Source: an uncultured Prevotella sp.
Lineage (GTDB): Bacteria; Bacteroidota; Bacteroidia; Bacteroidales; Bacteroidaceae
Length of the DNA stretch: 64,000 nt
Assembly: GCA_946402275.1 (NCBI GenBank)
Contig: CAMIVY010000008.1
Coordinates: 42,671-106,670 of the forward strand
Direction: 5' to 3'
Position numbers and translations under genes: made by a program
Notes under the pieces: model-generated
What the model was told of the DNA's origin: nothing
What the model saw: only the letters and a program-made list of their open reading frames with translations
Database searches by the model: none
Part shown: positions 14,784 through 24,454 of the stretch, in pieces
Layout: every line of letters starts with the position of its first letter
Numbering within the stretch: the first letter of the stretch is position 1

Positions 14784-16184
14784 CTACTCTTTTATGTAGA
14801 TTTCGTTGATAGTATCTACTAATTCTGAATACTTATCATATATGTTTCTAATAGCTTTTTTAGTTGCCTTATTCGTGCCTTGTGGCTTATACTTTATATC
14901 CCAGTTATCGGGCGATCTTTTTGTTAAGAATCCGTAGGTATTGATTTCGTTGGCACTGCATTTCTTATCAACGCCAGCAAACCATTCCTCGTCATTCATC
15001 TGCTTTTCAAAATCCTCAATAGTGCATGTTGCTATGACACCAACTCTTTTTAGGATATAATACAAAGCATACCATTCATAAACAAACATTTTCTCTGTTA
15101 TGAATCGGTCTTTTATAAAGTAATAGAGGAGGAGGACGTCAACTTTGTATTTAGATTTAGAGGGTTCCAAATTAAACACCTTATTCGTTTTCAGTAGTCG
15201 TTCTCTCTTCTGCTTGTCCTCGTCTGATTCTGGCGGGTTTCGCAACTCTTCTATCCAACGGTCATATTCTTCCAATTCAAATATTCTCTGAAAATAGTAT
15301 TTCCACTGCTTTTCGTCTAATCTCTGTTCTTTCATTTGGATAGCCATCTGAGTAACATCCTCTGAATAATCACGCCATATTTTCCCTGATGGCGTATTAT
15401 ATTCAAACTCGTGGGCAGCTTCTTGCCTTAAACGCTCAAGTCCGATTACATCCACCTTTCCTCTTAATCTTTGTCGAGTAATATGTGAACGGAAGTTATT
15501 TGCTTGTGTAGGCCAGTATTTAATAGCGTACAGTAAATAATTGCGTTCATAATAACTTTCCATGCCTTCTTCCCACCGATTGATGGCAGAGTTCTTTAGT
15601 TCCCACAATTTATCTTCAAAGATCTGGAACAGACAGTCAAGACATATTAAAAGTTCAGCACCATTCATTTCATCTACCTGTTCCCGATTTAATTGCATCA
15701 TACCTGTAGTTGATAGCTTTTCGTTGTTGTTATAAACGGCATCATCATAATACATTCTTTGTAACACATCAGAATCGCTTGGTGTTCCCACCTCAAATAT
15801 ATTGTTTTCCATCAATTTTGCAAACAATGAATTCATCTGTTGACGAGCGTCTATAAATGCAGACCATAAATCGCGATTCTTTTCATAACAATCGTCCATA
15901 AGATAAAGTTCGATTACATAATCGTAGTCTGTAACCGATTCACATAGATGCTGCATGACGAGGGTGAGATTTAGCGTTGAACGACTAATGATATTTACAT
16001 CAAGATTATGCTCCAACACAAACTTTACATCTTCTTCATACTTCTTGAAACTACTGAACAGATAGGAAATATTCTTGTCAAAATCAGCTATTATTCGGCT
16101 TCTTTCTTCTATATCAAAAAAAAGAGGCTTATCGGAATGCTTTTTTATCAGTTCGTCAACTATGTCTTTCAACGGTCTGCACAT
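14784..16184 (-). CDS. Unknown fourth gene of the type I restriction operon
   Basis: 466 residues, no family recognised. It is largely helical and charged, without signal peptide or obvious membrane span, and rich in Tyr, Glu and Lys. The C-terminal 120 residues (EWYALYYILKRVGVIATCTIEDFEKQMNDEEWF...KATKKAIRNIYDKYSELVDTI) form a compact-looking domain that ends like a DNA- or protein-contact helix. No Walker, HEPN RxxxxH, PD-(D/E)xK or PLD motif stands out. It begins seven bases after the hsdR stop with a GGAG ribosome-binding site and ends before the operon terminator, so it is co-expressed with HsdM, HsdS and HsdR. It could be an accessory effector, a control protein or an antirestriction guard. 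Confidence 0.65.
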   Translation of the reverse strand: MCRPLKDIVDELIKKHSDKPLFFDIEERSRIIADFDKNISYLFSSFKKYEEDVKFVLEHNLDVNIISRSTLNLTLVMQHLCESVTDYDYVIELYLMDDCYEKNRDLWSAFIDARQQMNSLFAKLMENNIFEVGTPSDSDVLQRMYYDDAVYNNNEKLSTTGMMQLNREQVDEMNGAELLICLDCLFQIFEDKLWELKNSAINRWEEGMESYYERNYLLYAIKYWPTQANNFRSHITRQRLRGKVDVIGLERLRQEAAHEFEYNTPSGKIWRDYSEDVTQMAIQMKEQRLDEKQWKYYFQRIFELEEYDRWIEELRNPPESDEDKQKRERLLKTNKVFNLEPSKSKYKVDVLLLYYFIKDRFITEKMFVYEWYALYYILKRVGVIATCTIEDFEKQMNDEEWFAGVDKKCSANEINTYGFLTKRSPDNWDIKYKPQGTNKATKKAIRNIYDKYSELVDTINEIYIKE

Positions 16185-16191
16185 ACTTCTC

Positions 16192-19100
16192 CTATGCTAA
16201 ATGACTTTCATCCTCAGCCCACTTTTCACACTGCTTCATTACTGTTGATAATGCCTGCTCATATCCCTCTGGTGGATAATGATATTCTCGAAGCAATCGT
16301 TTAATAATTCTTCTCATTGAAGCACGTGCTGAGTCTCTTTTATTCCAGTCGATTGTACGATTCTTGCGCAACTGTTCAGTAAGAGCCACAGTAAGTGCTT
16401 TAAACTGTTCATTGCTATATGCTTCTTTGATGCCTTCAGGCGAAGATAGTGCATCATAGAACGCCTTTTCTTCTGCTGTTAATCCAAGTGCATTACCTTC
16501 CTCTTCATTCTGTTTGATAGCTTGTGCCATCTTCAGAAGTTCTTCTATCACTTCTTCGTTGGTAAGCATTCCTTTCAGATAATTGGATAATGCATTATTC
16601 ATCAAGTCGCTGAATCGTTGACTCTGAACAACATTTATATGTTCATAGTTCCTGATACGCTCTTTAAGGAGTTTCTCCAATAACTGAACAGCAATATTCC
16701 TTTCCTTCATATTGCGGATTTCCTTAATAAATCCCTCATCAAACAAGGAGAATTCGCGTTCGTCAGCAAAGAGATTTATCACCCCATCACTTTGAATACT
16801 CTGTTCTAACAAAGTGGAAATACGTTCATTGATTTCCTTCTTGCTAATCTTTCCCTTCTGGGTATAGCGTATCAACAGAGTTCTTACAGCATCCATAAAA
16901 GCTACCTCTCTCTTCTGCTCTGAAGCTAAGAGTGAACGACAGAGAGTCATCGCATTATGCAGTAACTGGCTTTCTTTTAAAAAGTCTTTTCGTTTCTGCT
17001 CCATAATAGGTGATAACATAAAGTTTACACCTCCTGTTATTATTGAGCCTCGTTCTGCATCTGTGCCATTTATGAATCTTTGATAATCGTACCCATGTAT
17101 TAAGTCCTGGCATATTTCCAACTTCTCCTTGAACTTATTCAAGGCTGCCTCACGGATGTCTGGATTGCCAAAACGCTGGCGGTCACGATTAGTATAGTCT
17201 TGCATTGCCTGTTTTAAGGCGCTTGCAATACCAACATAGTCAATAATCAAACCACCTTCTTTCTCTGGGAAAACTCGATTCACTCGCGCTATAGCCTGCA
17301 TCAGGTTGTGTCCTTTCATCGGTTTATAGACATACATCGTTGCCAAAGACGGTACATCAAATCCAGTGAGCCACATATCAACAACAATAGCTATCTTCAT
17401 TGGACTATTATCGTCTTTGAATAGCGTAGCAAATTCTTTGTCTGTCCAGTAATGCACACCATCCTCTTTCTTGGGCCTGATAACGTCAGCCCAGTCGGGA
17501 TTATCTTTGTTGCTGCTGCTTACAACAACATGCATCATATCTTTCCACGAAGGACGCAGCCTTAATATCTGTCGATATATCTTCACGGCAGCCTCTTTGT
17601 CAAGAGCGACAATCATCGCCTTGCCGGTAGTTATATGCTGGCGGTTTTCTTCATAATGGGTGACAATATCATTGCAAAGACTTTCTATTGTCTTGTCGTT
17701 GTTCAATATGCCACGAATACCACTATTTGTACGCTTTGCATCTTCTATTTGTTCTGGCGTGGCTCCTTCCTCAGCCAATTTGTCAAACTCTATATCGAGT
17801 TGCTTTAACGTATCATCATCAAGGTTTAGCTTGATAACTCTACTTTCATAATATACAGGACGTGTTGCACCATCGGCAACTGCCTGAGTCATATCATAGA
17901 CATCAATGTAGTCACCAAACACCTCTTCGGTATCCCTGTCTCTTTCTGATATGGGTGTGCCTGTGAAGCCGATAAACATTGCATTAGGCAAAGCCTCGCG
18001 CATAATCAAGGCAAAGCCTTTCTTTGTCTTCTGAACTTTGTTGTCATAGTGTTCATCACCATATTGTGAACGATGTGCCTCATCTGTTATAACAATGATA
18101 TTCTTTCTCTCACTCAGCAGTCCTGTTCCCTCTCTAAACTTCTGAATAGTGGTGAAAATCAGACCACCTGTTTGTAAGTCTGTGAGTTTGTTTTTCAAGT
18201 CGAGGTTTCCGCCACCTTCTGCAGCAACCAACTTGCCGTTTTCGTTTAAGGCATAGCCTACACGTTGTGGAGACATTCGCAAGAACTTCTCGCAACCACA
18301 AAATTGTTCATAAAGTTGCAGGTCTAAGTCGTTTCGGTCGGTCACAACCATGATGGTACATGTTGGAAACTCCTGTATCAGTTTGTGGGTATAGAACACC
18401 ATTGAAAGACTCTTACCGCTTCCCTGGGTGTGCCAGAATACTCCAATCTTTCCGTCACTCTCTTGTGCCTTATGTGTTCTTGCAACAGCCTTATTGACTG
18501 CAAAGTATTGATGATAGGCAGACATTATCTTGGCTGTCTTACCGTCCTTGTGGTCAAAGCAGATATAATTCTTGATGAGGTCACACATTCGCTTGTGGCC
18601 AAATATACCCTCAAAGAATGTTTCATAGTCAGCAACTGCTGTGCTCTCATATTCTCCATCCTTTGTTTTCCATTCCATGAAGCGTTTCTCTGGTGCTGTG
18701 ATAGTTCCTGCCTTTGTTGTCAGCATATCACTTGTAACGCAGAAAGCGTTATAGGCGAATAGCGAAGGACATTTCTGCATGTATTTTTGCAGTTGATTGT
18801 AGGCATCGTCCTCTTCTACATCATCATTGGAAGGTGATTTCAATTCTATCACTACCAAAGGCAGACCGTTTACCATCACCACCATATCGCACCGGATGGG
18901 TTCTATATCCTCTACGCGCCATTGATTTACTATCTTCCAAGTGTTTGCATCAGGATGCTCAAAATCCATCAGATAGACGGTATCCGTTACCTCACGTCCT
19001 TCTGCGACATGAGGTACGTTTATTCCATCCTGCAACCACTCAGTGAATGTTTCGTTACGCTGCACATAACCACCATCATTATTGCTTGTAAGCATTCTTA

Positions 19101-19302
19101 TTGCTTCATCAATAACATCTTGGGATAGCTGGGGATTGAGCCACTTAATTGATTTCTCCAAGTCATCACGATGGAAGGGTTCGCGATAATCACGTGCCAC
19201 ATCATAGCCACACTCGTACTCATATCCTAACCTATCTGTAAACAGATGGATAAGAGTCTTTTCGTAACTATCTTCTACGTATTTATCTTTTTCGTTGCTC
19301 AT
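16192..19302 (-). CDS. hsdR: Type I restriction enzyme, endonuclease/translocase subunit
   Basis: 1036 residues, full length for HsdR. The N-terminal nuclease domain shows the PD-(D/E)xK pattern PIRCDMVVMVNGLPLVVIEL followed by K (about 134-154). SF2 motor motifs follow: FWHTQGSGKS (Walker A, near 290), VITDEAHRSQYG (DEAH box), FIGFTGTPIS (motif III) and a later MAQAIARVNR-like motif VI (HNLMQAIARVNRVFP). It cleaves unmodified DNA after ATP-driven translocation as R2M2S. It starts inside the hsdS stop (ATGA overlap), so the subunits are translationally coupled. All key residues seen appear intact. Confidence 0.95.
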   Translation of the reverse strand: MSNEKDKYVEDSYEKTLIHLFTDRLGYEYECGYDVARDYREPFHRDDLEKSIKWLNPQLSQDVIDEAIRMLTSNNDGGYVQRNETFTEWLQDGINVPHVAEGREVTDTVYLMDFEHPDANTWKIVNQWRVEDIEPIRCDMVVMVNGLPLVVIELKSPSNDDVEEDDAYNQLQKYMQKCPSLFAYNAFCVTSDMLTTKAGTITAPEKRFMEWKTKDGEYESTAVADYETFFEGIFGHKRMCDLIKNYICFDHKDGKTAKIMSAYHQYFAVNKAVARTHKAQESDGKIGVFWHTQGSGKSLSMVFYTHKLIQEFPTCTIMVVTDRNDLDLQLYEQFCGCEKFLRMSPQRVGYALNENGKLVAAEGGGNLDLKNKLTDLQTGGLIFTTIQKFREGTGLLSERKNIIVITDEAHRSQYGDEHYDNKVQKTKKGFALIMREALPNAMFIGFTGTPISERDRDTEEVFGDYIDVYDMTQAVADGATRPVYYESRVIKLNLDDDTLKQLDIEFDKLAEEGATPEQIEDAKRTNSGIRGILNNDKTIESLCNDIVTHYEENRQHITTGKAMIVALDKEAAVKIYRQILRLRPSWKDMMHVVVSSSNKDNPDWADVIRPKKEDGVHYWTDKEFATLFKDDNSPMKIAIVVDMWLTGFDVPSLATMYVYKPMKGHNLMQAIARVNRVFPEKEGGLIIDYVGIASALKQAMQDYTNRDRQRFGNPDIREAALNKFKEKLEICQDLIHGYDYQRFINGTDAERGSIITGGVNFMLSPIMEQKRKDFLKESQLLHNAMTLCRSLLASEQKREVAFMDAVRTLLIRYTQKGKISKKEINERISTLLEQSIQSDGVINLFADEREFSLFDEGFIKEIRNMKERNIAVQLLEKLLKERIRNYEHINVVQSQRFSDLMNNALSNYLKGMLTNEEVIEELLKMAQAIKQNEEEGNALGLTAEEKAFYDALSSPEGIKEAYSNEQFKALTVALTEQLRKNRTIDWNKRDSARASMRRIIKRLLREYHYPPEGYEQALSTVMKQCEKWAEDESHLA

Positions 19303-20543
19303 AGAATGTCGTCTATTTCATTTACTTTCAGTTCTCCCGACATCAGTTTGGGAAGGAGCGTATCGCGAAGTTCCGCAAGGCGACGGGATTCTTTCATACA
19401 GCATATTATTTTATTATATGTATATGTTGATAATACCGAATATCGTTTCATTATTTCCGTTGGAGGAATAACAATTGACAATTTTGATGTTTCAACAGGA
19501 CTCAAATTTGCTTGAGCTGTTCCCCTTGCAATTGAGATTAATCTTTCTTTAAAGTCAGGCATTCTAAATAAGGTATATATATATCCCAAATCACTTTCCA
19601 CATGGGGCTTAATTTTAGCAACGCGTTGATTAAGTAATAAATTATCTTCATTAACGAGACTGCATCGACCTACATTTCCTGTTAGAGATAACAACACTTC
19701 ACCAGTATTTAATCTACAAAAATCAGGCATCCTATTAGGAATATCTGATATAAGATTTGCTCCCTCTGTATCCAAGTACCCATCTTGAACATTTTTTATT
19801 GTGACAACCTTATACACACCATTTGTAGTATACGTGTCCGATTTAAAGGCAAATCCATTTTCAAACTTACATATATCTTTAATTTGTCCCACTCTCCACC
19901 CTTTAGGAATCATTCCTAATTCTGACTCTACAAACTCTCCATTTTTGAAGGGCTCAAAATCTACAAACCAAGTCCTAAACAAAGCCTGCGCCTGCTGCTC
20001 CAAATTGTCATTTATCCGCCTGTTCACTTCTATTTTGTGCATGATTGATTCGGCAAAGCCAATCAATATCTGCTGATATTCATTAGGAGGCAAGGAAATT
20101 CGTACATTTTTAAGCCTATTAGTATCAATCTTTCCTGCTCCAATGCCTGTTGTTTCTAATATGGCACTAATTGAATCTTTATTTCCCATTAACCAATAGA
20201 ACAGAAACTCTGTAGAGACAAGTTCTTTGTTTTTCGATTCAATGCACTTAACATCTTGATTGTAGGCCAAATCTCTCATAGTATAGCATACAGGGATTCT
20301 ATTAAACAATCCACTGCCTCGTGTGAGTAGCAAAATGCTGCCTTTTGGTGCTAATCTGCTTCCGCTGGTTAAACCATCTTGAGATATTTTCAGTTCTGAA
20401 GAATACAAATAGTCATCGTACATGAATTTTGCACTTATCCAGGGTATGTCGCCATCCCAATAAGACTTATTGTTCTTATCGGGAGTTCCACCAGAATTGA
20501 GAGTTATCAACTCTCCCAACTTATATTCTTTCCACTCTTCCAT
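19299..20543 (-). CDS. hsdS: Type I restriction enzyme, specificity subunit
   Basis: 414 residues with two target-recognition domains, typical of HsdS. The first begins WKEYKLGELITLNSGGTPDK and ends in the conserved spacer RRINDNLEQQAQALFRTWFVDFEPF (about 175-200). The second begins IPKGWRVGQIKDICKFENGFAF and ends LAELRDTLLPKLMSGELKV. The two half-sites it recognises cannot be read from the sequence. It lies 10 bases after hsdM and overlaps hsdR by four. No second hsdS cassette or recombinase is beside it, though a truncated hsdS lies at 27.3-27.5 kb. Confidence 0.93.
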   Translation of the reverse strand: MEEWKEYKLGELITLNSGGTPDKNNKSYWDGDIPWISAKFMYDDYLYSSELKISQDGLTSGSRLAPKGSILLLTRGSGLFNRIPVCYTMRDLAYNQDVKCIESKNKELVSTEFLFYWLMGNKDSISAILETTGIGAGKIDTNRLKNVRISLPPNEYQQILIGFAESIMHKIEVNRRINDNLEQQAQALFRTWFVDFEPFKNGEFVESELGMIPKGWRVGQIKDICKFENGFAFKSDTYTTNGVYKVVTIKNVQDGYLDTEGANLISDIPNRMPDFCRLNTGEVLLSLTGNVGRCSLVNEDNLLLNQRVAKIKPHVESDLGYIYTLFRMPDFKERLISIARGTAQANLSPVETSKLSIVIPPTEIMKRYSVLSTYTYNKIICCMKESRRLAELRDTLLPKLMSGELKVNEIDDIL

Positions 20544-20553
20544 AAACTGCTAT

Positions 20554-22497
20554 TTATAGGTGATAAGGTTCTAATTCCTCAGTCTCATAATGTTCATCCA
20601 ACATCTGGTAGAACATATTACGAACTTTTATGAAAGCATCTTTCTCCTCGTAATAATCAGAGTAACGAATAAAGAACTTCTCTTCAGCAGTAGCCTTCTC
20701 ATATTCATCTTTTAGAACAGACAAAATTTGGTCTTCAAGTCCTGGATGTATTTCGTCATAAGTGTATGCTCTTCCAATTGCCTCTAAACTTAATTTGTCG
20801 AAGAAAGTAAGATGTTGGGGATAATCATCAGCTAAGAAAGCAATGCCAGAGTCTTTTTCAAATTTGTTCAGATCCTCAATTGCACGTTCACATATACGGC
20901 GTAAAACTTTCTCTGAAAGGGCATCACATTCCCTAAGTATATTTCTCAATAGGTTTTCCTGTTCTTCTTGGAACGTAGGTATGTGAGTGTTAAATCCAAT
21001 AGCTTTCAGATTGTTATTTACCTTTTCTTCTAAATAACGCCCTTCTTCAAACAACGCACCCAGCTCCTTTGTTAGGCGCTCCATCTTCTCATCAAATGGC
21101 TCGCCATCATCTTCTTGCTCAACAATGCCTACATAGCGGCCTGGAGTCAGGATATAATCTTGTGCTGCAATATCATCTAATGTCTTTACTGCACAGAAAC
21201 CTTTTTCATCTTCAAGTGTTCCATTACGGAAACTCTCAAAGGTGTCGGCAATCTTCGTGATGTCTTCTTGCATCAGTTCGCGGACAGCACGAGTCACCAT
21301 AGTACCCATGTTACGAGCATCTATAAAGAGCACCTTGCCTGGTTGTTGTTTCTTGCGTGAAAGGAACCAAAGCGATACTGGAATACCTGTACTGTAGAAT
21401 AATTGCGAAGGTAAAGCAACTATACCCTCTACAAGGTCATTCTCCACTATTCGCTGACGAATAACTCCCTCACCGCCTGTTTGAGAAGACAAAGCACCAT
21501 TTGCCAACACCAAACCTATTCTTCCTGTTGGTGACAGGTGGTGTATCATGTGCTGCATCCAAGCAAAGTTGGCGTTGCCTGCTGGAGGTATTCCAAATTT
21601 CCAACGTACATCATTAGCCAACTTATCTGCACCCCAGTCACTTAGGTTGAACGGCGGGTTAGCCATGATGAAGTCAGCCTTCAATGTGGGATGCTGGTCA
21701 TCAAAGAAAGTGTCTGCATACGTTTGTCCCAGATTGGCTTCCATTCCACGAATGGCTACATTCATGTGGGCCATCTTCCAAGTGCTGCTATTGGCTTCTT
21801 GTCCATAAACGCTGATGTCACGGAGTTCTTTCTGATGTTGCTCTATAAACTTGGCACTCTGTACAAACATACCACCAGAACCGCAGCAAGGGTCATAGAC
21901 ACGACCTTTGAAGGGCTTGATAATTTCAACTATTGTGCGAACAATGCAACTTGGTGTGTAGAATTCTCCAGCATTCTTGCCTTCCATCGAAGCAAATTTC
22001 TGCAAGCAGTATTCATAGACTCTGCCTAACAAATCTTTTTCATCGGCAGAAGAATGCATCTTGATGTTAGAGAACAGGTCAACCACATCACCTAATCTAC
22101 GCTTATCCAATTCTGGACGATTATAGTTATTGGGAAGGATACCTTTCAATGTTGGATTTTCTTTCTCAATCAACAGAAGGGCATCGTCTATAGTTTTTCC
22201 AATCTCAGGAGTATGTGCCTTTAGAAGAATATCGCTCCAGCGAGCACCTTGCGGAACAAAGAAAATACGTCCTTCTTCTGCTCCTTCATATTCGTCTTTA
22301 TCTTCAGGGTCAGCATATTCATCTTCCTTCAGTTCGTTATACTTAGCTTCAAACTTATCGCTGATATACTTCAGGAATATCAATCCAAGCACAACACCTT
22401 CATATTCTGATGCGCTCAGGTTACCACGCAGTTTATCTGCTGCTCTCCAGATGATTTCCTCAAATCCTATCGAGGTAGTATTTTCTTTTTTTGCCAT
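20554..22497 (-). CDS. hsdM: Type I restriction enzyme, DNA adenine methyltransferase subunit
   Basis: 647 residues. The N-terminal helical bundle (GFEEIIWRAADKLRGNLSASEYEGVVLGLIFLKYISDKFE) is followed by the N6-methyltransferase fold with SAM motif DPCCGSGGMF (about 202) and catalytic NPPF (FIMANPPFNLSDWG, about 281). It is longer than the classic 500-residue HsdM and ends in an extended helical C-terminus (about 470-647). It modifies adenine in both half-sites with HsdS. It starts seven bases after the GIY-YIG gene with no promoter between, so the two are co-transcribed. Confidence 0.95.
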   Translation of the reverse strand: MAKKENTTSIGFEEIIWRAADKLRGNLSASEYEGVVLGLIFLKYISDKFEAKYNELKEDEYADPEDKDEYEGAEEGRIFFVPQGARWSDILLKAHTPEIGKTIDDALLLIEKENPTLKGILPNNYNRPELDKRRLGDVVDLFSNIKMHSSADEKDLLGRVYEYCLQKFASMEGKNAGEFYTPSCIVRTIVEIIKPFKGRVYDPCCGSGGMFVQSAKFIEQHQKELRDISVYGQEANSSTWKMAHMNVAIRGMEANLGQTYADTFFDDQHPTLKADFIMANPPFNLSDWGADKLANDVRWKFGIPPAGNANFAWMQHMIHHLSPTGRIGLVLANGALSSQTGGEGVIRQRIVENDLVEGIVALPSQLFYSTGIPVSLWFLSRKKQQPGKVLFIDARNMGTMVTRAVRELMQEDITKIADTFESFRNGTLEDEKGFCAVKTLDDIAAQDYILTPGRYVGIVEQEDDGEPFDEKMERLTKELGALFEEGRYLEEKVNNNLKAIGFNTHIPTFQEEQENLLRNILRECDALSEKVLRRICERAIEDLNKFEKDSGIAFLADDYPQHLTFFDKLSLEAIGRAYTYDEIHPGLEDQILSVLKDEYEKATAEEKFFIRYSDYYEEKDAFIKVRNMFYQMLDEHYETEELEPYHL

Positions 22498-22503
22498 ATA
22501 TCA

Positions 22504-23334
22504 TTAAAAATTTTCTTCAATATACTCCAGTAATTCTTTCGTCTCAGGTTTCGAAAGATTCATGGCACCCATTGGGGCGCTCTTCAATCCTCTTTCCAGA
22601 AGATTAGCCAACGACAAACGTCGGGTGGTCGTCTCTCCTGTAAGTATCAGATGAGCGTAGATGCTGTCTTGGTGGGTGGCGTTAGCCTTCAACGTATCAC
22701 CAGAAACAAACTCATCGTCTTGATCCATGAAGGGTTCGTAAGGCATATCAGCCTCTTCTACCTCAAACTTAAAGCGGATGGCACTCTCAGGCGAAGAACC
22801 ATAGATATAACCAGTATCACCAGCCTTGAAACGACAATGCTGAGTCCAATAAACTTCTTTGTACTTATCGTAGCAATCCTTTAGATTGAAATACTTCTTA
22901 TTATAAGGTATTAGCCAGACTCTCTTGCCGTCCTTTTCAGAACGTGCTGGGACTTTCTTCTTGTTGGGCTCAGTGATTTCTACTGACTTCAACCCATTCT
23001 TGTGAACTTCGCATATCTCTGCATCATCAAGAAGCATGGCTACTTCCTTGAAAATCTCCAGTGCTTCTTCGGGCTGAACATTAAAGAACTCTCGATTGTT
23101 ACGAATACGCAGATTGGTGAAGCGCTCAATGTAGCGATGCACCAATTTCTCTGCCTCATTGTACTTTACCGTCTTCATCGTGGCAAAGACTTCAAAGGGC
23201 AAAGGCACTGCAGTATTGTCAAGCTCCTTGCTGCGCACATCCACAGGACGAGAGCTCTTGCCAATCTTCACCCAGTCTTCTCTGAAACTGGGGTTGGTCA
23301 GTATGTAAACATAGCCTGGTTCTTTCGTTGCCAT
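22504..23334 (-). CDS. GIY-YIG (T5orf172-like) nuclease protein preceding hsdM
   Basis: 276 residues. The N-terminal 95 resemble the T5orf172/MUG113 type of GIY-YIG domain: GYVYILTNPSFREDWVKIGKS (G-Y-V/Y-I-L pair and K-I-G), VRSKELDNTAVPLPFEVFATM, AEKLVHRYIERF and NREFFNV. The C-terminal half (about 120-276) includes RVWLIPYNKKYFNLKDCYDKYKEVYW and may bind DNA or partner proteins. It sits six bases upstream of hsdM in the same operon, an unusual partner for a type I system. It may cut a modified or foreign substrate, but this is inference. Confidence 0.8.
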   Translation of the reverse strand: MATKEPGYVYILTNPSFREDWVKIGKSSRPVDVRSKELDNTAVPLPFEVFATMKTVKYNEAEKLVHRYIERFTNLRIRNNREFFNVQPEEALEIFKEVAMLLDDAEICEVHKNGLKSVEITEPNKKKVPARSEKDGKRVWLIPYNKKYFNLKDCYDKYKEVYWTQHCRFKAGDTGYIYGSSPESAIRFKFEVEEADMPYEPFMDQDDEFVSGDTLKANATHQDSIYAHLILTGETTTRRLSLANLLERGLKSAPMGAMNLSKPETKELLEYIEENF

Positions 23335-23346
23335 ATTGTTAATATC

Positions 23347-23937
23347 TTACTTCACATTAATTATCTTCGTTGTAAAATCAGAATAAACAATTATCTGAAC
23401 ACCCTTCTCGTCTTCGTTGACTGGTAAACCATTCAGATTATATCGTGCCTTTTCAATCACTTCATTTTGTTTTGTGTCGTTTTGAAGATTTTTAATAGCA
23501 CTTGAAGCTTCAGGATTCGGCATGGATAGAACAACAAATCTTTCTGATTTTGATACAATGACATAGAAATCAACAGAATAGCCTATTTGTGACAATCTAT
23601 CAATAACTTTTTTTCCTGATAATAATTGTATATCTGAGGACAAACTAGAAGGTACATCTCCATATATCTTTCTTATATGATAAACTGGTATATCTGAATA
23701 TAAAAACAGATATGTCCTACTTTGTGTGCTATTATCTTTTGACATAAGAATATATTCTTCATAAGTACCACTCGCTTTTTTAACTGAATATTTGTCAATA
23801 ATAAAACCTTGAGATGCCAACTCATTGACTTGTGAGACTGACTGGCCAAAAGTCCCATCAATTATTTTATACTCTTTCTGAGAGTAAACATTACAGTATG
23901 CAAATAGCATAAAAAGGATAATACTTAGCTTTTTCAT
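23347..23937 (-). CDS. Secreted hypothetical protein with a sorting-like C-terminal tail
   Basis: 196 residues from MKKLSIILFMLFAYCNVYSQ, a clear signal peptide, so the longer frame from 23976 is rejected. The mature part has no known domain. The last 35 residues (KARYNLNGLPVNEDEKGVQIIVYSDFTTKIINVK) resemble the tails of exported Prevotella proteins (YDLNGVRQ...KGINI..GKKVVIK), here also on the LRR protein at 25510. It is odd to find an exported protein between a GIY-YIG nuclease and small unknowns in a defence operon; it may be unrelated cargo. Confidence 0.6.
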   Translation of the reverse strand: MKKLSIILFMLFAYCNVYSQKEYKIIDGTFGQSVSQVNELASQGFIIDKYSVKKASGTYEEYILMSKDNSTQSRTYLFLYSDIPVYHIRKIYGDVPSSLSSDIQLLSGKKVIDRLSQIGYSVDFYVIVSKSERFVVLSMPNPEASSAIKNLQNDTKQNEVIEKARYNLNGLPVNEDEKGVQIIVYSDFTTKIINVK

Positions 23938-23968
23938 AAGTTTATTTTTAAGTGATTCAGCAATTTCG

Positions 23969-24334
23969 TTATTCATTCACCCTCTGCCGAGAAGGTAGCT
24001 TTAATCTTTCTTTGAACAGGGTGCGGAGGTAGGCCCAGAACAGGGGGATGGTGTTGTCCGTGCGACTGCCGATGAAGGTGTCGTAGTCCTCGATTCGGAT
24101 GACTTTCATGTCGTAAGTGTCGCGGGCTATCTCGAACATCACCACAATCTGCTCGTTGGCGTATTCGTGCGACGGGGAGCTTTCCTCGATTCTGTGCCAA
24201 GCACGGGAGAGCCCGAAGTTCTTACCCTCGAAGAAGGCATGGGTCAGGTCTGCCTCCGTCAGGGGCAGCTCGGCCTTTGCCATGTACTTCTGTACGAACT
24301 TGATAGCTCGCTTCATCGCCACTGTGTCGCTCAT
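23969..24334 (-). CDS. Hypothetical protein in the defence island
   Basis: 121 residues, cytosolic, no recognised family (MSDTVAMKRAIKFVQKYMAKAELPLTEADLTHAFFEGKNFG...FWAYLRTLFKERLKLPSRQ). The C-terminus is basic. It overlaps the stop of the 39-residue open frame before it by four bases (ATGA), so both are translationally coupled. Confidence 0.5.
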   Translation of the reverse strand: MSDTVAMKRAIKFVQKYMAKAELPLTEADLTHAFFEGKNFGLSRAWHRIEESSPSHEYANEQIVVMFEIARDTYDMKVIRIEDYDTFIGSRTDNTIPLFWAYLRTLFKERLKLPSRQRVNE

Positions 24335-24450
24335 CTCCGCTGGTATTTAAGTACCCACGCGATGTGACAAGGGACTATCCCTCTGTCACATGCTCCGATA
24401 AATCCCTCTTCGTGGCACATTTTGGCAAACTTGCTACCTTGGCCTAACAT
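24331..24450 (-). CDS. 39-residue open frame, possible truncated restriction-endonuclease N-terminus
   Basis: Encodes MLGQGSKFAKMCHEEGFIGA then CDRGIVPCHIAWVLKYQRR, stopping in an ATGA overlap with the next gene. The start resembles the 'GKGGKYAEECLKGGFIGVDF' segment at the beginning of some Mrr-like and DUF-type restriction enzymes (from memory; to be tested by profile search). If so it is a relic kept as a coupling leader. It begins four bases after the preceding gene. Confidence 0.4.
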   Translation of the reverse strand: MLGQGSKFAKMCHEEGFIGACDRGIVPCHIAWVLKYQRR

Positions 24451-24454
24451 GACT

